Origin: Lachnospiraceae bacterium | GTDB lineage: Bacteria; Bacillota; Clostridia; Lachnospirales; Lachnospiraceae | Direction of reading: 5' to 3' | Length of the DNA stretch: 64,000 nucleotides | Assembly (NCBI GenBank): GCA_910576125.1 | Contig: CAJTHM010000020.1 | Coordinates: 1 to 64,000 of the forward strand | Part shown: one piece after another, positions 1 to 8,859 of the stretch | Numbering within the stretch: position 1 is the first letter of the stretch | Layout: each line of letters begins with the position of its first letter | Position numbers and translations under genes: made by a program | The notes under the pieces: generated by a model | Databases searched by the model: none | The model's input: only the letters and a program-made list of their open reading frames with translations | What the model was told of the DNA's origin: nothing

Positions 1-122
1 TTTCGATGACTGAGTCACGTGGATGAAGAATATAGATTATTTCTTCATAATGGTCTCTGAAAATATTCTGTAGTATGCTCATGAGACTATTATGCAGGAA
101 AACAGCAAAAAAGGAAACCCCT

Positions 123-193
123 AATTGTGTGCCGCACAATTTTTCCCCCATGAATGGGGGCTAGGGGGTTGAAGTGCCGAAGGCACTTTTTTA
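123..193 (+). other. three consecutive hairpins (possible oriT or terminators)
   Basis: Three inverted repeats follow one another: AATTGTG/CACAATT (123-141), CCCCCA/TGGGGG (145-160) and AGTGCC/GGCACT (173-187). The last is followed by six T residues like a plus-strand terminator. Such stacking is common at transfer origins and at element ends. No relaxase gene is visible on this side, so a function is only suggested. Confidence 0.4.
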
Positions 194-338
194 CACGATA
201 ATAAACGGGGATTTTGGAGATAAAACGCTCTCTCCATGACCATTCTCCACCAATGCCATGCAGACACAGCAATATGCTCCAAAAAGTGACTGCTGTGCAT
301 ATGCCATGAAAGCCAACTGCCATATCTGTTTTTCCACG

Positions 339-620
339 TCAATCAACAGCAGAATTTAGCTTTGCCATTCTCTGCCTTGCCTGTTCCCTCTGTTCATCGC
401 TTACTGCCCTCGGCTTACGATAAGTAACGTATAATTTCGGCATGGAATAGGTCTTGTCGATGTTCGTCTGATTCAGCAATTTATAGCTGTCAGGATAATC
501 CGCCACAAGCCGATCCAGCCTGCGCATCACGGACTTATCCCTCGTGTAGACGGTTGCTGTCTGTTCTCCAGCATTGTAGTTTACCACCGTTTCCATTTCG
601 CATTTTGTTAAATTTGTCAT
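339..620 (-). CDS. small mobile-element protein, unknown family
   Basis: A 93-residue soluble protein preceded by AGGAGGG at good spacing. I do not recognise a named family, but it is clearly related to the protein at 53255-53560 of element C: both share an E-T-[IV]-V-N-[YF]-N opening, a GE..A.VYT motif, an RRL helix, a YP turn and a C-terminal S-E-x-R..AR helix. The shared family suggests a role in regulation or maintenance of mobile elements. It lies left of the point where the helicase gene is cut, so it probably belongs to a different element that continues off the left edge. Confidence 0.7.
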   Translation of the reverse strand: MTNLTKCEMETVVNYNAGEQTATVYTRDKSVMRRLDRLVADYPDSYKLLNQTNIDKTYSMPKLYVTYRKPRAVSDEQREQARQRMAKLNSAVD

Positions 621-715
621 ATCCTCTAACCCTCCTAAATTTCTGTATCAAAAAAGGACTGCGTGCCTGCAATCCCTTTTCCAGTGTGTTCCTGCCCGTA
701 TTTTGTTTGATGTAC

Positions 716-3700
716 CTATAACTGGCACGCTATATCAATCGCTGTCTGTGTTTCCCCAAATGATGCCGCCCAACTATCGAAATGTCCCAATCCCAAACGC
801 TGTAAGGTATTGTATTGGAGATAACGCATATTTGTATAAAGTTCCGTCATGCTATTTGAAATTGGCGTACCCGTTGCGAATGTGATGCCCTTCCCTCCGG
901 TCAGCTCGTCCATGTACTGGCACTTGGCAAACATATCCGAGGATTTCTGTGCTTCCGTCTGTGCGATGCCCGCCACGTTCCGCATTTTTGTGTATAAAAA
1001 GAGGTTCTTATAATTGTGGCTCTCGTCTACAAACAGCCGATCCACGCCCAACTGTTCAAAGGTTACAACATTGTCCTTCCGGCTGGAATCATTTAAGCGG
1101 CTCAACCTTGCAGACAGGGATTTTTTCGTCTTTTCCATCTGCTTAATGGAGTAACGCTCGCCATTCTCCGCTTTTAAGGATTCTATAGCCATTTCAATTT
1201 CTGTTATCTGCCTTTCAATCATCGCCATCTGTCTTTCGGTGGAAAGCGGGATTTTTTCAAACTGGCTGTGACCGATAATCACAGCGTCATAATCACCTGT
1301 TGCGATTCTGGAACAGAACTTTTTCCGGTTGGCGGGTTCAAAGTCTTTCTTGGTTGCCGCTAAGATATTCGCCCCCGGATACAGGCGCAGGAAGTCACTC
1401 GCCCACTGCTCCGTCAAATGGTTCGGAACAACAAATAAGCTCTTTTGGCACAATCCCAATCTCTTATTTTCCATTGCCGCCGCAATCATTTCAAAGGTCT
1501 TTCCCGCACCCACACAATGGGCAAGGAGCGTGTTGTCCCCGTATAACTGATGTGCCACAGCGTTAAGCTGGTGTGGTCTGAGTACAATGTCCGGCGTCAT
1601 GCCGGGGAATTTTAAGTGCGAACCGTCATATTCCCTCGGTCTGGTGGAATTGAAAAGCTCATTATATTTTGCGCATAAATCCTGCCTGCGCTCCGGATCT
1701 CGGAATACCCAGTCCTTAAAGGCTTCCCGGATTGCTTCCTGCTTCTGGCTTGCCAGCGTGGTTTCTTTTTTGTTGAGGACTCTTTTTTCCTTCCCGTCCT
1801 CCGTCACAATGTCAAAAATACGGGTGTCACGCAGATTCAGAGAATCCTCCAGAATCTTATAGGCGTTTGCACGCCCCGTTCCATAAGTCATATTGACAAG
1901 GGCATTTCCCCGGTCTGCGTTTTTCCCCTTCACGTTCCACTGCCCGGTGACATTGGAATACAGTACGCCCATCGTGTTACGGTCAAAGAGGTATTCCGGC
2001 GTTTCAAAGGTTTCACGCATGAAGTCCTCGATATATTTGGGTGAAATCCATGTTGCGCCCACACGCACCTCAATCTCCGATGCATCCAGCTCCTTCGGCT
2101 GTACGCTTTCCAGTGAGGACACGTTAATGGCGTATTCCGGGTGGTTTTCCGCAAAGGTTCTCGCCACTGACAGCTTCTCCCGCACGTTCCCGCTTAAATA
2201 CTCGTCTGCGGTTTCCCATTCCTCTGTGACCGGGTTCTGGAAGATTACCCCGGCAAGCTCCTTTGTGATTTCCTCCACGCTCTTGTCCGCAAGCTCCGAC
2301 ATATAGGCTAAGTCCACGCCCGCCTTCTCACTTAAAGATACCGCCAGTGCTTCACTGGCTGTGTCCACGCTCGTCACAACCTCCTGCTTTTTAATGGTAC
2401 GTTTGGAGAACATATCCGCCTTGCCGATGAAATTCCCCTCATCGTCCAGATTTTCAAGGGAGCATAACAGGCAGTAGCTGGAATCCTGATTGAACGCCCT
2501 CCGGTTGGTCTGGGAGTTCAGCAGACCGAATTTTTTGGAGAAACCATCGTATAACTGGTTTAATTCCGCCTGCTTGTTTAAAATCATATCCTCCGGGTAT
2601 TCGTCCAACTGGAAGTTTATCAATTCCTGCGTACAGTCCCGGATCGCCACCATGCCCTTCATGCGTTGCTCCGCTTTCTCCGACACGTCCACAGGCTTCA
2701 TAATGGAATTTTCCCGGTAGTACACTTTATCGTCCACAACGGTGTAGCTGTAATTCTTCACCTCTGGATCGGCGAGTATGTTCTCCCTTGCCAGCTCATC
2801 ATCAATCTCGTTAAAATCCGCCTGCTCGATGCTGCCCTCCACATAAGAGAGCGCATGTTTAAGCTGCGCCGACAGGGGAAGGGACGTGTCCGGCAAGCAG
2901 GCGCTTTCCATGCCATGCGCCCCGGAAACCATCTCCATTTTTCCGAGTACCATTTCCGGGTGGTCTGCAAAATACTGGTTCATCACGATACCGTCTTTTT
3001 CCGTCAGATGCACCCAGTCTGGCTCAATATCTAACACCCGGTCACGCTTCTTTAAAAATAAAATATCCGAAGTGACCTCCGTACCCGCATTTTCCTTAAA
3101 CGCTGTGTTCGGCAGCCGGACTGCCCCCAAAAGCTCCGCCCGCTGTGCAAGGTATTTCCGCACTTCCGGGTTTTTCTTATCCATAGTCCCTTTTGAAGTG
3201 ACAAAGGCAACGATGCCGCCCGGACGTACTTTATCCAAAGTCTTTGCGAAAAAATAATCGTGTATCAAAAAATTGTGCTTGTCATACTGCCTGTCAGACA
3301 CTTTATACTGTCCGAAAGGCACATTTCCCACCGCCACGTCAAAAAAGTCATTGGGATAACTGGTGTTCTCAAAGCCTGTGATTTTAATATCCGCATGGGG
3401 ATAGAGCTGTTTTGCGATTCGCCCGGTAATCCCGTCAAGCTCCGCCCCATACAGCCTGCTCTCCTGCATTTCCTCCGGCAGACAGCCATAGAAATTCCCA
3501 ATGCCTGCGGCGGGATCTAACATATTCCCTTTGGTAAACCCCATCCTGCCCACTGCGTCATAGATTGCCTGAATGATGACAGGGCTTGTATAATGGGCAT
3601 TTAATGTGCTTTCCCTTGCGGAAGCGTATTCCTCCGGGGATAACAGATTCTTTAATTCCTGATACTCATTCGCCCAGTTCGCTTTGGAAGAATCAAAGGC

Positions 3701-6700
3701 ATCGGCAAGACCGCCCCACCCCACATATTTTGCTAAGACTTCCTGTTCTTCCGGTGTGGCAGTGCGGCGTTCACCTTCAATCTTTTCAAGGGTTCGTATG
3801 GCTTCCACGTTCTGCCGGAATTTCTCTTTCGGCGCAAACCCTTTCCCGGTATTCTCCGCTTCATTGAAAGAGATTTGGTAATTGACTGCGCCTGTTTTAT
3901 CAATCTCCGGCTCTTTTTGTGGTACTTTCCCCGGCTCTGGCGGATTGCCCCCGGTCAGCGTTTCCACATCGCCCATGACCTGCCGGATAAACGGATCGTT
4001 TTCTAAGGCGGTTTCATCTACTAACTGCCCGTCCACAATCCCGGCTTTTTCCAGACCTTCCCGGACAGCCTGTGTGTCAATGTCGGGGAAATCATCTTTT
4101 TCAGCAGTATCTTTTGATTCTGAAACAGTTCCCGGCTCTGTAACAATATTTTCTGCCTCTTTCCCCTGTAAATCTCCGTTGAGATTTTGACAGAAATCAC
4201 CCGCTTCCTCTAGTGTGCCAAATGTCGGCACTGTGCCATCGCCTGTTACATAATAATCCTGTGTTTCGCTGTCCCATACCGCATAAGGCTCTGTAAAGGC
4301 ATCCGAAGTTTCCGTAACCGTAAAGCGTACTGTTTCTTCCTGTTCCGGTTCTTCTGCCCGTTTTTCCGGCTCTGCATCCGGGCGATTTTCCTCCCGGCGT
4401 TCTCCTGTCAGCTCTGCTTCAGATACTTCCGCAGCTTGTCTTTCCCTCTGCTGTCCCGGCTCATTCTCATAACGTGCCGCATACTTCTGTGCTTCCTTCA
4501 GCAGGGCATCCATCTCCACCGCTTTTTCCGCATTGCCGCTTAATGACTGCATCAGTACATAATCGGCGGCTTCCAGAAACAGGGTGTCATAAACTGCCTT
4601 GCCCTCTAATCTCCTGTCAGTGTCCTCTATGGCAACCGCCCCGGTATCCTCGTTCCAGCCGACCACATCTTTCATGGACAGCGCACCGCAGATTTTTACC
4701 ACTGCGGACATTTCCGCAAGCCTTTCAATCAGTGCTTTTTCACTTTCACTGGCTTTACTTTCCGGTTCGGGACTTTGAATTTTTTCCCCGGAAATTTCCG
4801 CTTCCTGCTCCGGTACTGTCATTTTCTCCGGTTCTCTGTCACGCTCTATATACCGCCTTGCCTGATTGGTGAAACCGTCCAAAACAGCCGGGTGGGACGT
4901 GACGATGTAATCCCTTGTCTGCCAGTCAGCGGAAGGCACAAGGCTTTTCGCCCATTCCTTATTGTTTGGGGAAAACCGCCCGTCATGGGATAAGTGCGTG
5001 ATTGTATTGGCAAGGACAATCTCTACCCGTTCCTTCCCGTACTGCCGGATAACGCCTTCTGCGGTATCCCTCGGAAGTATGTAACCGTCAAATTTCTCCG
5101 CAATCGCTTTTTCTATGGCATCTTTGCACTCCACCCGGACACCATGCTCCAGCTTTTCCTGCTCCCGGCGCATGGCTTCCTCCGCCTGCTCTATTTTGTA
5201 CTGTGCGAAGGCTTCCTTCCCCTTCGGCGTAAGGTATTTATCCGCACTGACAAGCTCCCTGATGCGCTTCTCCACCACGTTCCATTTCAAAAGCACCTTT
5301 GCGTATGGATCGCCTATCCTGCCTTTCCCCAGTTTGATTCCTTTGGAATCGTGCCATTCATCACTCCGGTCTGAACCGATTAAGGCTGGCGAACCGCCGC
5401 CCGTCCCGTACTCATTTTTAAGGAAGGCAATATTTTCTTTCTTGTCATGCCCTTCCATAAAATACTCATAGATACGGAACTGCCCATGATGATAGTTGCT
5501 GCCGCCTGTCAGACGCTCATCTATCTCATCCTGTGTGATAAAATCCTCATGCAGCACTTCCACGCTGTCCTGTACCGGGTATTCCGTTTTCTCTGTGCTT
5601 AAATCCGCAATCTCTGAAAGCAGATGCTCCGGCTTTTTCACATACCGCCATCTTATCTGCTTTTCCCCGGCTTCAATCTGCTCTTTTGCGTGGGAAAGCT
5701 CCCCGGCGATGACATCACGCCCCTCCTGTGTGGATAAAAGCTCGCACAGGATTGTCATGCTCTCCGGGTGGTTGTGACTTTTAATCGGTATGCTCTCCGG
5801 CGCTTCCCCGATACCGTCCCAAAAGAAATTGAACAGGTCATTTGATACCCGCTGGCGTTCCACCGCATCCACAAGGAACACTTCATTTGCGCCCATGTAA
5901 GAGCCATTCTCCACCATAGAACGGACAACGCCCTCTATTTCCTGCCAGCCCATCACCGCAACCGGGTTTTCCTTTGCGGACATCCCGTAACCGATGCTCA
6001 TGCCGGATTCATTGAACCAGACGGAAATGGGATTGCTGCCAAAATCAAAGCCTTTCCCCGTAGTACGGTACTCATTTTTCAAAAACTCCGCCATTTCCTC
6101 CGGCGTTTTGCCCTGCTGGTACTTGGCATAAATGCGGCTTCTGCTGTTATCCCGCCCGCCCCCTGTGCGAAAAATAGCTTCAAGCTGCTCTTTTGGCAGA
6201 GAAAAAGCGGCGGGCATGGTATATTTCTCTCCTGCCTGCGCCGCTTCTATCGTGCCGATCTGTTCCTCTATCGTGGGGAATAAACTGAGCTGCTGGTAAA
6301 CCTCCGTTTCCTTCGGTTCTTCCCACTGCGGTATCTGCCCCTCTTTCAGATATTCGCCCTTTTCCATGTAAAAGGCAATGCTGTTTCTCACATCTTCCCA
6401 TGATATAACCGCTTCCGCCTTCCGGTTCTGGTATGTTCCACTCCAAAGCGTCATGCCGCTTTCGTCTGCCCTGTACCCGGCTCTTTCTTCCCCTACATAA
6501 AACTCTGTATATTCCCCATGCCTGTAACTGTTTTTGATGTATTCCGTCTGTTTGTCCTTATCCGGCTCGAAAAGCATTACCCCGGCAATGTCCGGGCATT
6601 TATGCACCATAAACTCATCAAACTGCAAAATGCCCTTTTCAATTTTTGCCCAATGCCTGTTGATGATTTCCTCCCCAGACAAAGAAAAGCCGGATAATGT

Positions 6701-8017
6701 GCTTTCTCCATTACCCGGCTCTGCCAATCCCTTATTTTCAGTTGCTTCTTCCCCATTTACAGGCTGTATACCAGCTCCTTCAGCACGATTTCCTCCGCTG
6801 AGTGCCTGATGTTGTTCATCATCCCCACCCATTTCATCTGATCGGCTGCTTTCAGTTCCTCCGTCACGCCCTCGGCTTTCGCCATCTGTTCTGTCAGTAA
6901 TTCCATCCGCTGCTCCGCCTGTTCCTGAATGGTCAGAAGATGCTCTTTCAGCTTCCCTTTCAGGAGAAGTCCGGTGTAGACTCCCTTCTTGTGTTCCTGT
7001 AAGTAATTCTTCCTCATCAGCCCGTACTTCGTCAGTGTCCCCTCCGGCTGCTCGTCCATCTTCAACATCGGTATCATGTAATCCCCGTTCTTCTCGTAGG
7101 TCAGATTCATCATTATTTCCCCTTTCCCCGGCATTTCCGGTCTGTGTGATAGGTTGTACATCCTCTGTTTCACTTTCACGCTTTAAAGCATTATAGCGTG
7201 TGTCAGAGGTATTTGCAAGTCCTTTTTCGACAAAATTTCTTGATGCTTCCTTTCCGGCGATTTCCCTGTCATACGCCCCGATTGCTTTGCCAATCTCCAT
7301 AAGCACAGGCTTGGATAAATCGGATATGCTGTCACCGATGTGCGACAGGGTTTCGATTGTATTAAACTCATGGATATAGGGGAACTGGATTTCCTCTGCC
7401 AGCTCCGCATCTTCCATGCCGCACCGCTTTAAGACGGTGTAGGCGATGCTGTCCGCCAGCGTTTCTCGGACACGAACAGCGATATTCAGTTCGTCCAGTT
7501 CCTCCAGAAAACTTCCCTCTTTCAGATATTCCATATCTGAAGCAAGCTCCCCATAACAGTCCTGTGCAATCCGGGAAGCGATCTCCCTGATCCTGTCCGT
7601 AAATCCTGTTTCCTTGTTTGTATCCCCGTAAATCCCTTCCAGACGGTTCAGCACCGCTTCCTGATGTTTCTCCCGCATCTCCCAAAGCTGAGGGAAACGC
7701 CCGATGCGCCTTGCCTTATGCACGTCCGATATGTCAAAGACGTACCGCAGTCCGGTGTAGGGACTCCCTTCTTCATCCAGAAGCGCAATCCCCTTTGCGC
7801 CCTTGTTTACCCAACAGTGCATTTTTTCATTCCATATCTCTATGGAAGCGCAGGCTGTGGCGTCCGGTCTTTGGGCATAGATAAGGAGCTGGTCTTTGAA
7901 CGGGTATTTGTAGAGCCTTGATGCTGTGTTCAGATATTTCTTCCAGCTTTCTTCATTTCTCGTCACCCTCTTTGATGTTTCTTCAGAGAGTGCGGAAATT
8001 ACGTCATATTTTCTCAT
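716..8017 (-). CDS. giant ArdC-like/N6-methylase/SNF2-type helicase, 3'-truncated
   Basis: The 2433-residue product opens with an ArdC-like ssDNA-binding region (residues about 25-75). A low-complexity acidic linker follows (about 290-440), then several copies of an LPD-like module with an F-L-K-N-E-Y core, then an adenine methyltransferase domain with DPAAGIGNF near 1500 and the motif IV variant NVPF near 1565. A helicase domain follows with Walker A GAGKT near 2170, DESH near 2330 and an ATGTP motif III. The second helicase lobe (motifs IV-VI) is missing because the frame leaves the family sequence at about 738 and stops at 716. Relatives usually run several hundred residues longer. It is the last ICE backbone gene and was probably cut by insertion or deletion, so helicase activity is unlikely although the methylase could survive. 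A terminator hairpin and GGAGG ribosome site precede the start. Confidence 0.85.
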   Translation of the reverse strand: MRKYDVISALSEETSKRVTRNEESWKKYLNTASRLYKYPFKDQLLIYAQRPDATACASIEIWNEKMHCWVNKGAKGIALLDEEGSPYTGLRYVFDISDVHKARRIGRFPQLWEMREKHQEAVLNRLEGIYGDTNKETGFTDRIREIASRIAQDCYGELASDMEYLKEGSFLEELDELNIAVRVRETLADSIAYTVLKRCGMEDAELAEEIQFPYIHEFNTIETLSHIGDSISDLSKPVLMEIGKAIGAYDREIAGKEASRNFVEKGLANTSDTRYNALKRESETEDVQPITQTGNAGERGNNDESDLREERGLHDTDVEDGRAAGGDTDEVRADEEELLTGTQEGSLHRTSPEREAERASSDHSGTGGAADGITDRTDGESRGRDGGTESSRSDEMGGDDEQHQALSGGNRAEGAGIQPVNGEEATENKGLAEPGNGESTLSGFSLSGEEIINRHWAKIEKGILQFDEFMVHKCPDIAGVMLFEPDKDKQTEYIKNSYRHGEYTEFYVGEERAGYRADESGMTLWSGTYQNRKAEAVISWEDVRNSIAFYMEKGEYLKEGQIPQWEEPKETEVYQQLSLFPTIEEQIGTIEAAQAGEKYTMPAAFSLPKEQLEAIFRTGGGRDNSRSRIYAKYQQGKTPEEMAEFLKNEYRTTGKGFDFGSNPISVWFNESGMSIGYGMSAKENPVAVMGWQEIEGVVRSMVENGSYMGANEVFLVDAVERQRVSNDLFNFFWDGIGEAPESIPIKSHNHPESMTILCELLSTQEGRDVIAGELSHAKEQIEAGEKQIRWRYVKKPEHLLSEIADLSTEKTEYPVQDSVEVLHEDFITQDEIDERLTGGSNYHHGQFRIYEYFMEGHDKKENIAFLKNEYGTGGGSPALIGSDRSDEWHDSKGIKLGKGRIGDPYAKVLLKWNVVEKRIRELVSADKYLTPKGKEAFAQYKIEQAEEAMRREQEKLEHGVRVECKDAIEKAIAEKFDGYILPRDTAEGVIRQYGKERVEIVLANTITHLSHDGRFSPNNKEWAKSLVPSADWQTRDYIVTSHPAVLDGFTNQARRYIERDREPEKMTVPEQEAEISGEKIQSPEPESKASESEKALIERLAEMSAVVKICGALSMKDVVGWNEDTGAVAIEDTDRRLEGKAVYDTLFLEAADYVLMQSLSGNAEKAVEMDALLKEAQKYAARYENEPGQQRERQAAEVSEAELTGERREENRPDAEPEKRAEEPEQEETVRFTVTETSDAFTEPYAVWDSETQDYYVTGDGTVPTFGTLEEAGDFCQNLNGDLQGKEAENIVTEPGTVSESKDTAEKDDFPDIDTQAVREGLEKAGIVDGQLVDETALENDPFIRQVMGDVETLTGGNPPEPGKVPQKEPEIDKTGAVNYQISFNEAENTGKGFAPKEKFRQNVEAIRTLEKIEGERRTATPEEQEVLAKYVGWGGLADAFDSSKANWANEYQELKNLLSPEEYASARESTLNAHYTSPVIIQAIYDAVGRMGFTKGNMLDPAAGIGNFYGCLPEEMQESRLYGAELDGITGRIAKQLYPHADIKITGFENTSYPNDFFDVAVGNVPFGQYKVSDRQYDKHNFLIHDYFFAKTLDKVRPGGIVAFVTSKGTMDKKNPEVRKYLAQRAELLGAVRLPNTAFKENAGTEVTSDILFLKKRDRVLDIEPDWVHLTEKDGIVMNQYFADHPEMVLGKMEMVSGAHGMESACLPDTSLPLSAQLKHALSYVEGSIEQADFNEIDDELARENILADPEVKNYSYTVVDDKVYYRENSIMKPVDVSEKAEQRMKGMVAIRDCTQELINFQLDEYPEDMILNKQAELNQLYDGFSKKFGLLNSQTNRRAFNQDSSYCLLCSLENLDDEGNFIGKADMFSKRTIKKQEVVTSVDTASEALAVSLSEKAGVDLAYMSELADKSVEEITKELAGVIFQNPVTEEWETADEYLSGNVREKLSVARTFAENHPEYAINVSSLESVQPKELDASEIEVRVGATWISPKYIEDFMRETFETPEYLFDRNTMGVLYSNVTGQWNVKGKNADRGNALVNMTYGTGRANAYKILEDSLNLRDTRIFDIVTEDGKEKRVLNKKETTLASQKQEAIREAFKDWVFRDPERRQDLCAKYNELFNSTRPREYDGSHLKFPGMTPDIVLRPHQLNAVAHQLYGDNTLLAHCVGAGKTFEMIAAAMENKRLGLCQKSLFVVPNHLTEQWASDFLRLYPGANILAATKKDFEPANRKKFCSRIATGDYDAVIIGHSQFEKIPLSTERQMAMIERQITEIEMAIESLKAENGERYSIKQMEKTKKSLSARLSRLNDSSRKDNVVTFEQLGVDRLFVDESHNYKNLFLYTKMRNVAGIAQTEAQKSSDMFAKCQYMDELTGGKGITFATGTPISNSMTELYTNMRYLQYNTLQRLGLGHFDSWAASFGETQTAIDIACQL
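6757..7113 (-). CDS. TnpV-like protein encoded in an alternative frame inside the helicase gene
   Basis: This 118-residue frame lies on the same strand as the giant helicase gene but in another phase. Its sequence matches the stand-alone TnpV-type proteins at 30625-31002 and 55125-55508: all share a KYG.(x)R..YL segment, an A-[EQ]-[QE]-R-[ML]-[ED] helix, EGVTE.LK, a [QM]-x-W-V tail and an AEEI[VI] helix. A GGGGAAA ribosome-like site precedes tandem ATG codons, and I take the first (7113) as start. The helicase frame here encodes only the acidic low-complexity linker, which fits overprinting. The homology is plain to see; whether the frame is translated is inference. Confidence 0.6.
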   Translation of the reverse strand: MMNLTYEKNGDYMIPMLKMDEQPEGTLTKYGLMRKNYLQEHKKGVYTGLLLKGKLKEHLLTIQEQAEQRMELLTEQMAKAEGVTEELKAADQMKWVGMMNNIRHSAEEIVLKELVYSL

Positions 8018-8031
8018 GGCAGTCCTCCATT

Positions 8032-8070
8032 AAAAAATGGCAGCAAAATACAAAAACGTATCTTGCTGCC
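8032..8070 (-). terminator. rho-independent terminator upstream of the helicase gene
   Basis: Stem GGCAGCAA../..TTGCTGCC at 8039-8070 is followed on the minus strand by a six-T run. It separates the XRE gene from the helicase gene. Confidence 0.75.
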
Positions 8071-8092
8071 TGTTTCCTGTTACTCTCTGGCA

Positions 8093-8428
8093 TTATTCGT
8101 AGAAACCATGTTCCTCAATGCCCTTTTCTAAAATGGTATGTATCAGTTCCTCCAGCTCCACACCGTTTATCTCGCTGACCACGATCAGCTTTGCAAGGGT
8201 ATCTTTCTGTACGGATATGGCATATTGTTCCTCATCGGCACGAAGCTCTTGGACGCAGATGCCAAGCCCGTCCGCAATCCTGCACACCACGCCAAGTTCC
8301 GGCTCTCTGATGCCCGCCAGAATATCCATAATTGTCCTCTCCGGCACTCCCGACATTCTGGAAAGCTCCATAATGCTAATTTCTTCCTCTTTCATCACGT
8401 TTAATAACTTATCTCCTGTTGTAAACAT
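8093..8428 (-). CDS. XRE-family helix-turn-helix regulator
   Basis: A 111-residue protein with an N-terminal Cro/CI-type helix-turn-helix (about residues 5-60): helix 2 contains SIMELSRMSGVPERTI and is followed by DILAGIREPEL, giving a typical recognition-helix pattern. The C-terminal part is a short helical region of unknown role. It lies between two terminators, upstream of the helicase gene, and so may be transcribed separately and control the downstream ICE genes. The target is unknown. Its length is normal for single-domain regulators on such elements. Confidence 0.75.
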   Translation of the reverse strand: MFTTGDKLLNVMKEEEISIMELSRMSGVPERTIMDILAGIREPELGVVCRIADGLGICVQELRADEEQYAISVQKDTLAKLIVVSEINGVELEELIHTILEKGIEEHGFYE

Positions 8429-8442
8429 TTCTTTTTCCCTCC

Positions 8443-8479
8443 AAAAAATAAGAGCATATAGATTTTTTCTATACGCTCT
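8443..8479 (-). terminator. rho-independent terminator
   Basis: Stem AGAGC(A/G)TATAG on both sides of an A/T loop at 8451-8479, followed on the minus strand by a T run. It ends the transcript of the 8538-8792 gene. Confidence 0.7.
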
Positions 8480-8537
8480 AACGCTGTGTAACTATTCTGT
8501 TATAAATGTGATAATGATACTTAAGCAAACTTGAATT

Positions 8538-8792
8538 TTATTTATAACCAACAACTGCAATAACCTCATTATTCATGACTAGATAACATATGCTTCTGCC
8601 TTCACTAATAAAGTCATTGGAACAACTAATGACATTTTCATTTGCATTTATTGGCAATTTCATTTCAAGAGAATAGCCTTCTTCGTTTGGCTTTCCGCTG
8701 TTTAAAGAAAGTACTATCTCTTCAATTTTCTTTAAACTTAACTCGTTTGCAGGCATCCAAGAACAAATATCTAAAATGTTCATACCTATCAT
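8538..8792 (-). CDS. hypothetical protein
   Basis: An 84-residue protein of unknown family. It is clearly more AT-rich than the flanking backbone genes, which suggests later acquisition. No signal peptide or membrane helix is seen. The C-terminal half alternates short beta-like stretches (ICYLVM, EVIAVVGY). It ends in a good terminator and sits between topB and the XRE regulator. Function cannot be assigned. Confidence 0.5.
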   Translation of the reverse strand: MIGMNILDICSWMPANELSLKKIEEIVLSLNSGKPNEEGYSLEMKLPINANENVISCSNDFISEGRSICYLVMNNEVIAVVGYK

Positions 8793-8859
8793 TCCTTTCG
8801 TTCATAGAAAAATCCTGATTTATATCATCAAATATCATACCACAATCACATTCCTATAT

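Noticed and set aside
1..340. Two overlapping minus-strand frames at the left edge
   Set aside because: They are translations of hairpin-rich non-coding DNA without ribosome sites.
4474..5374. Long plus-strand frames opposite the helicase gene
   Set aside because: Antisense shadows with low-complexity composition and no ribosome sites; the minus-strand gene has strong family motifs.
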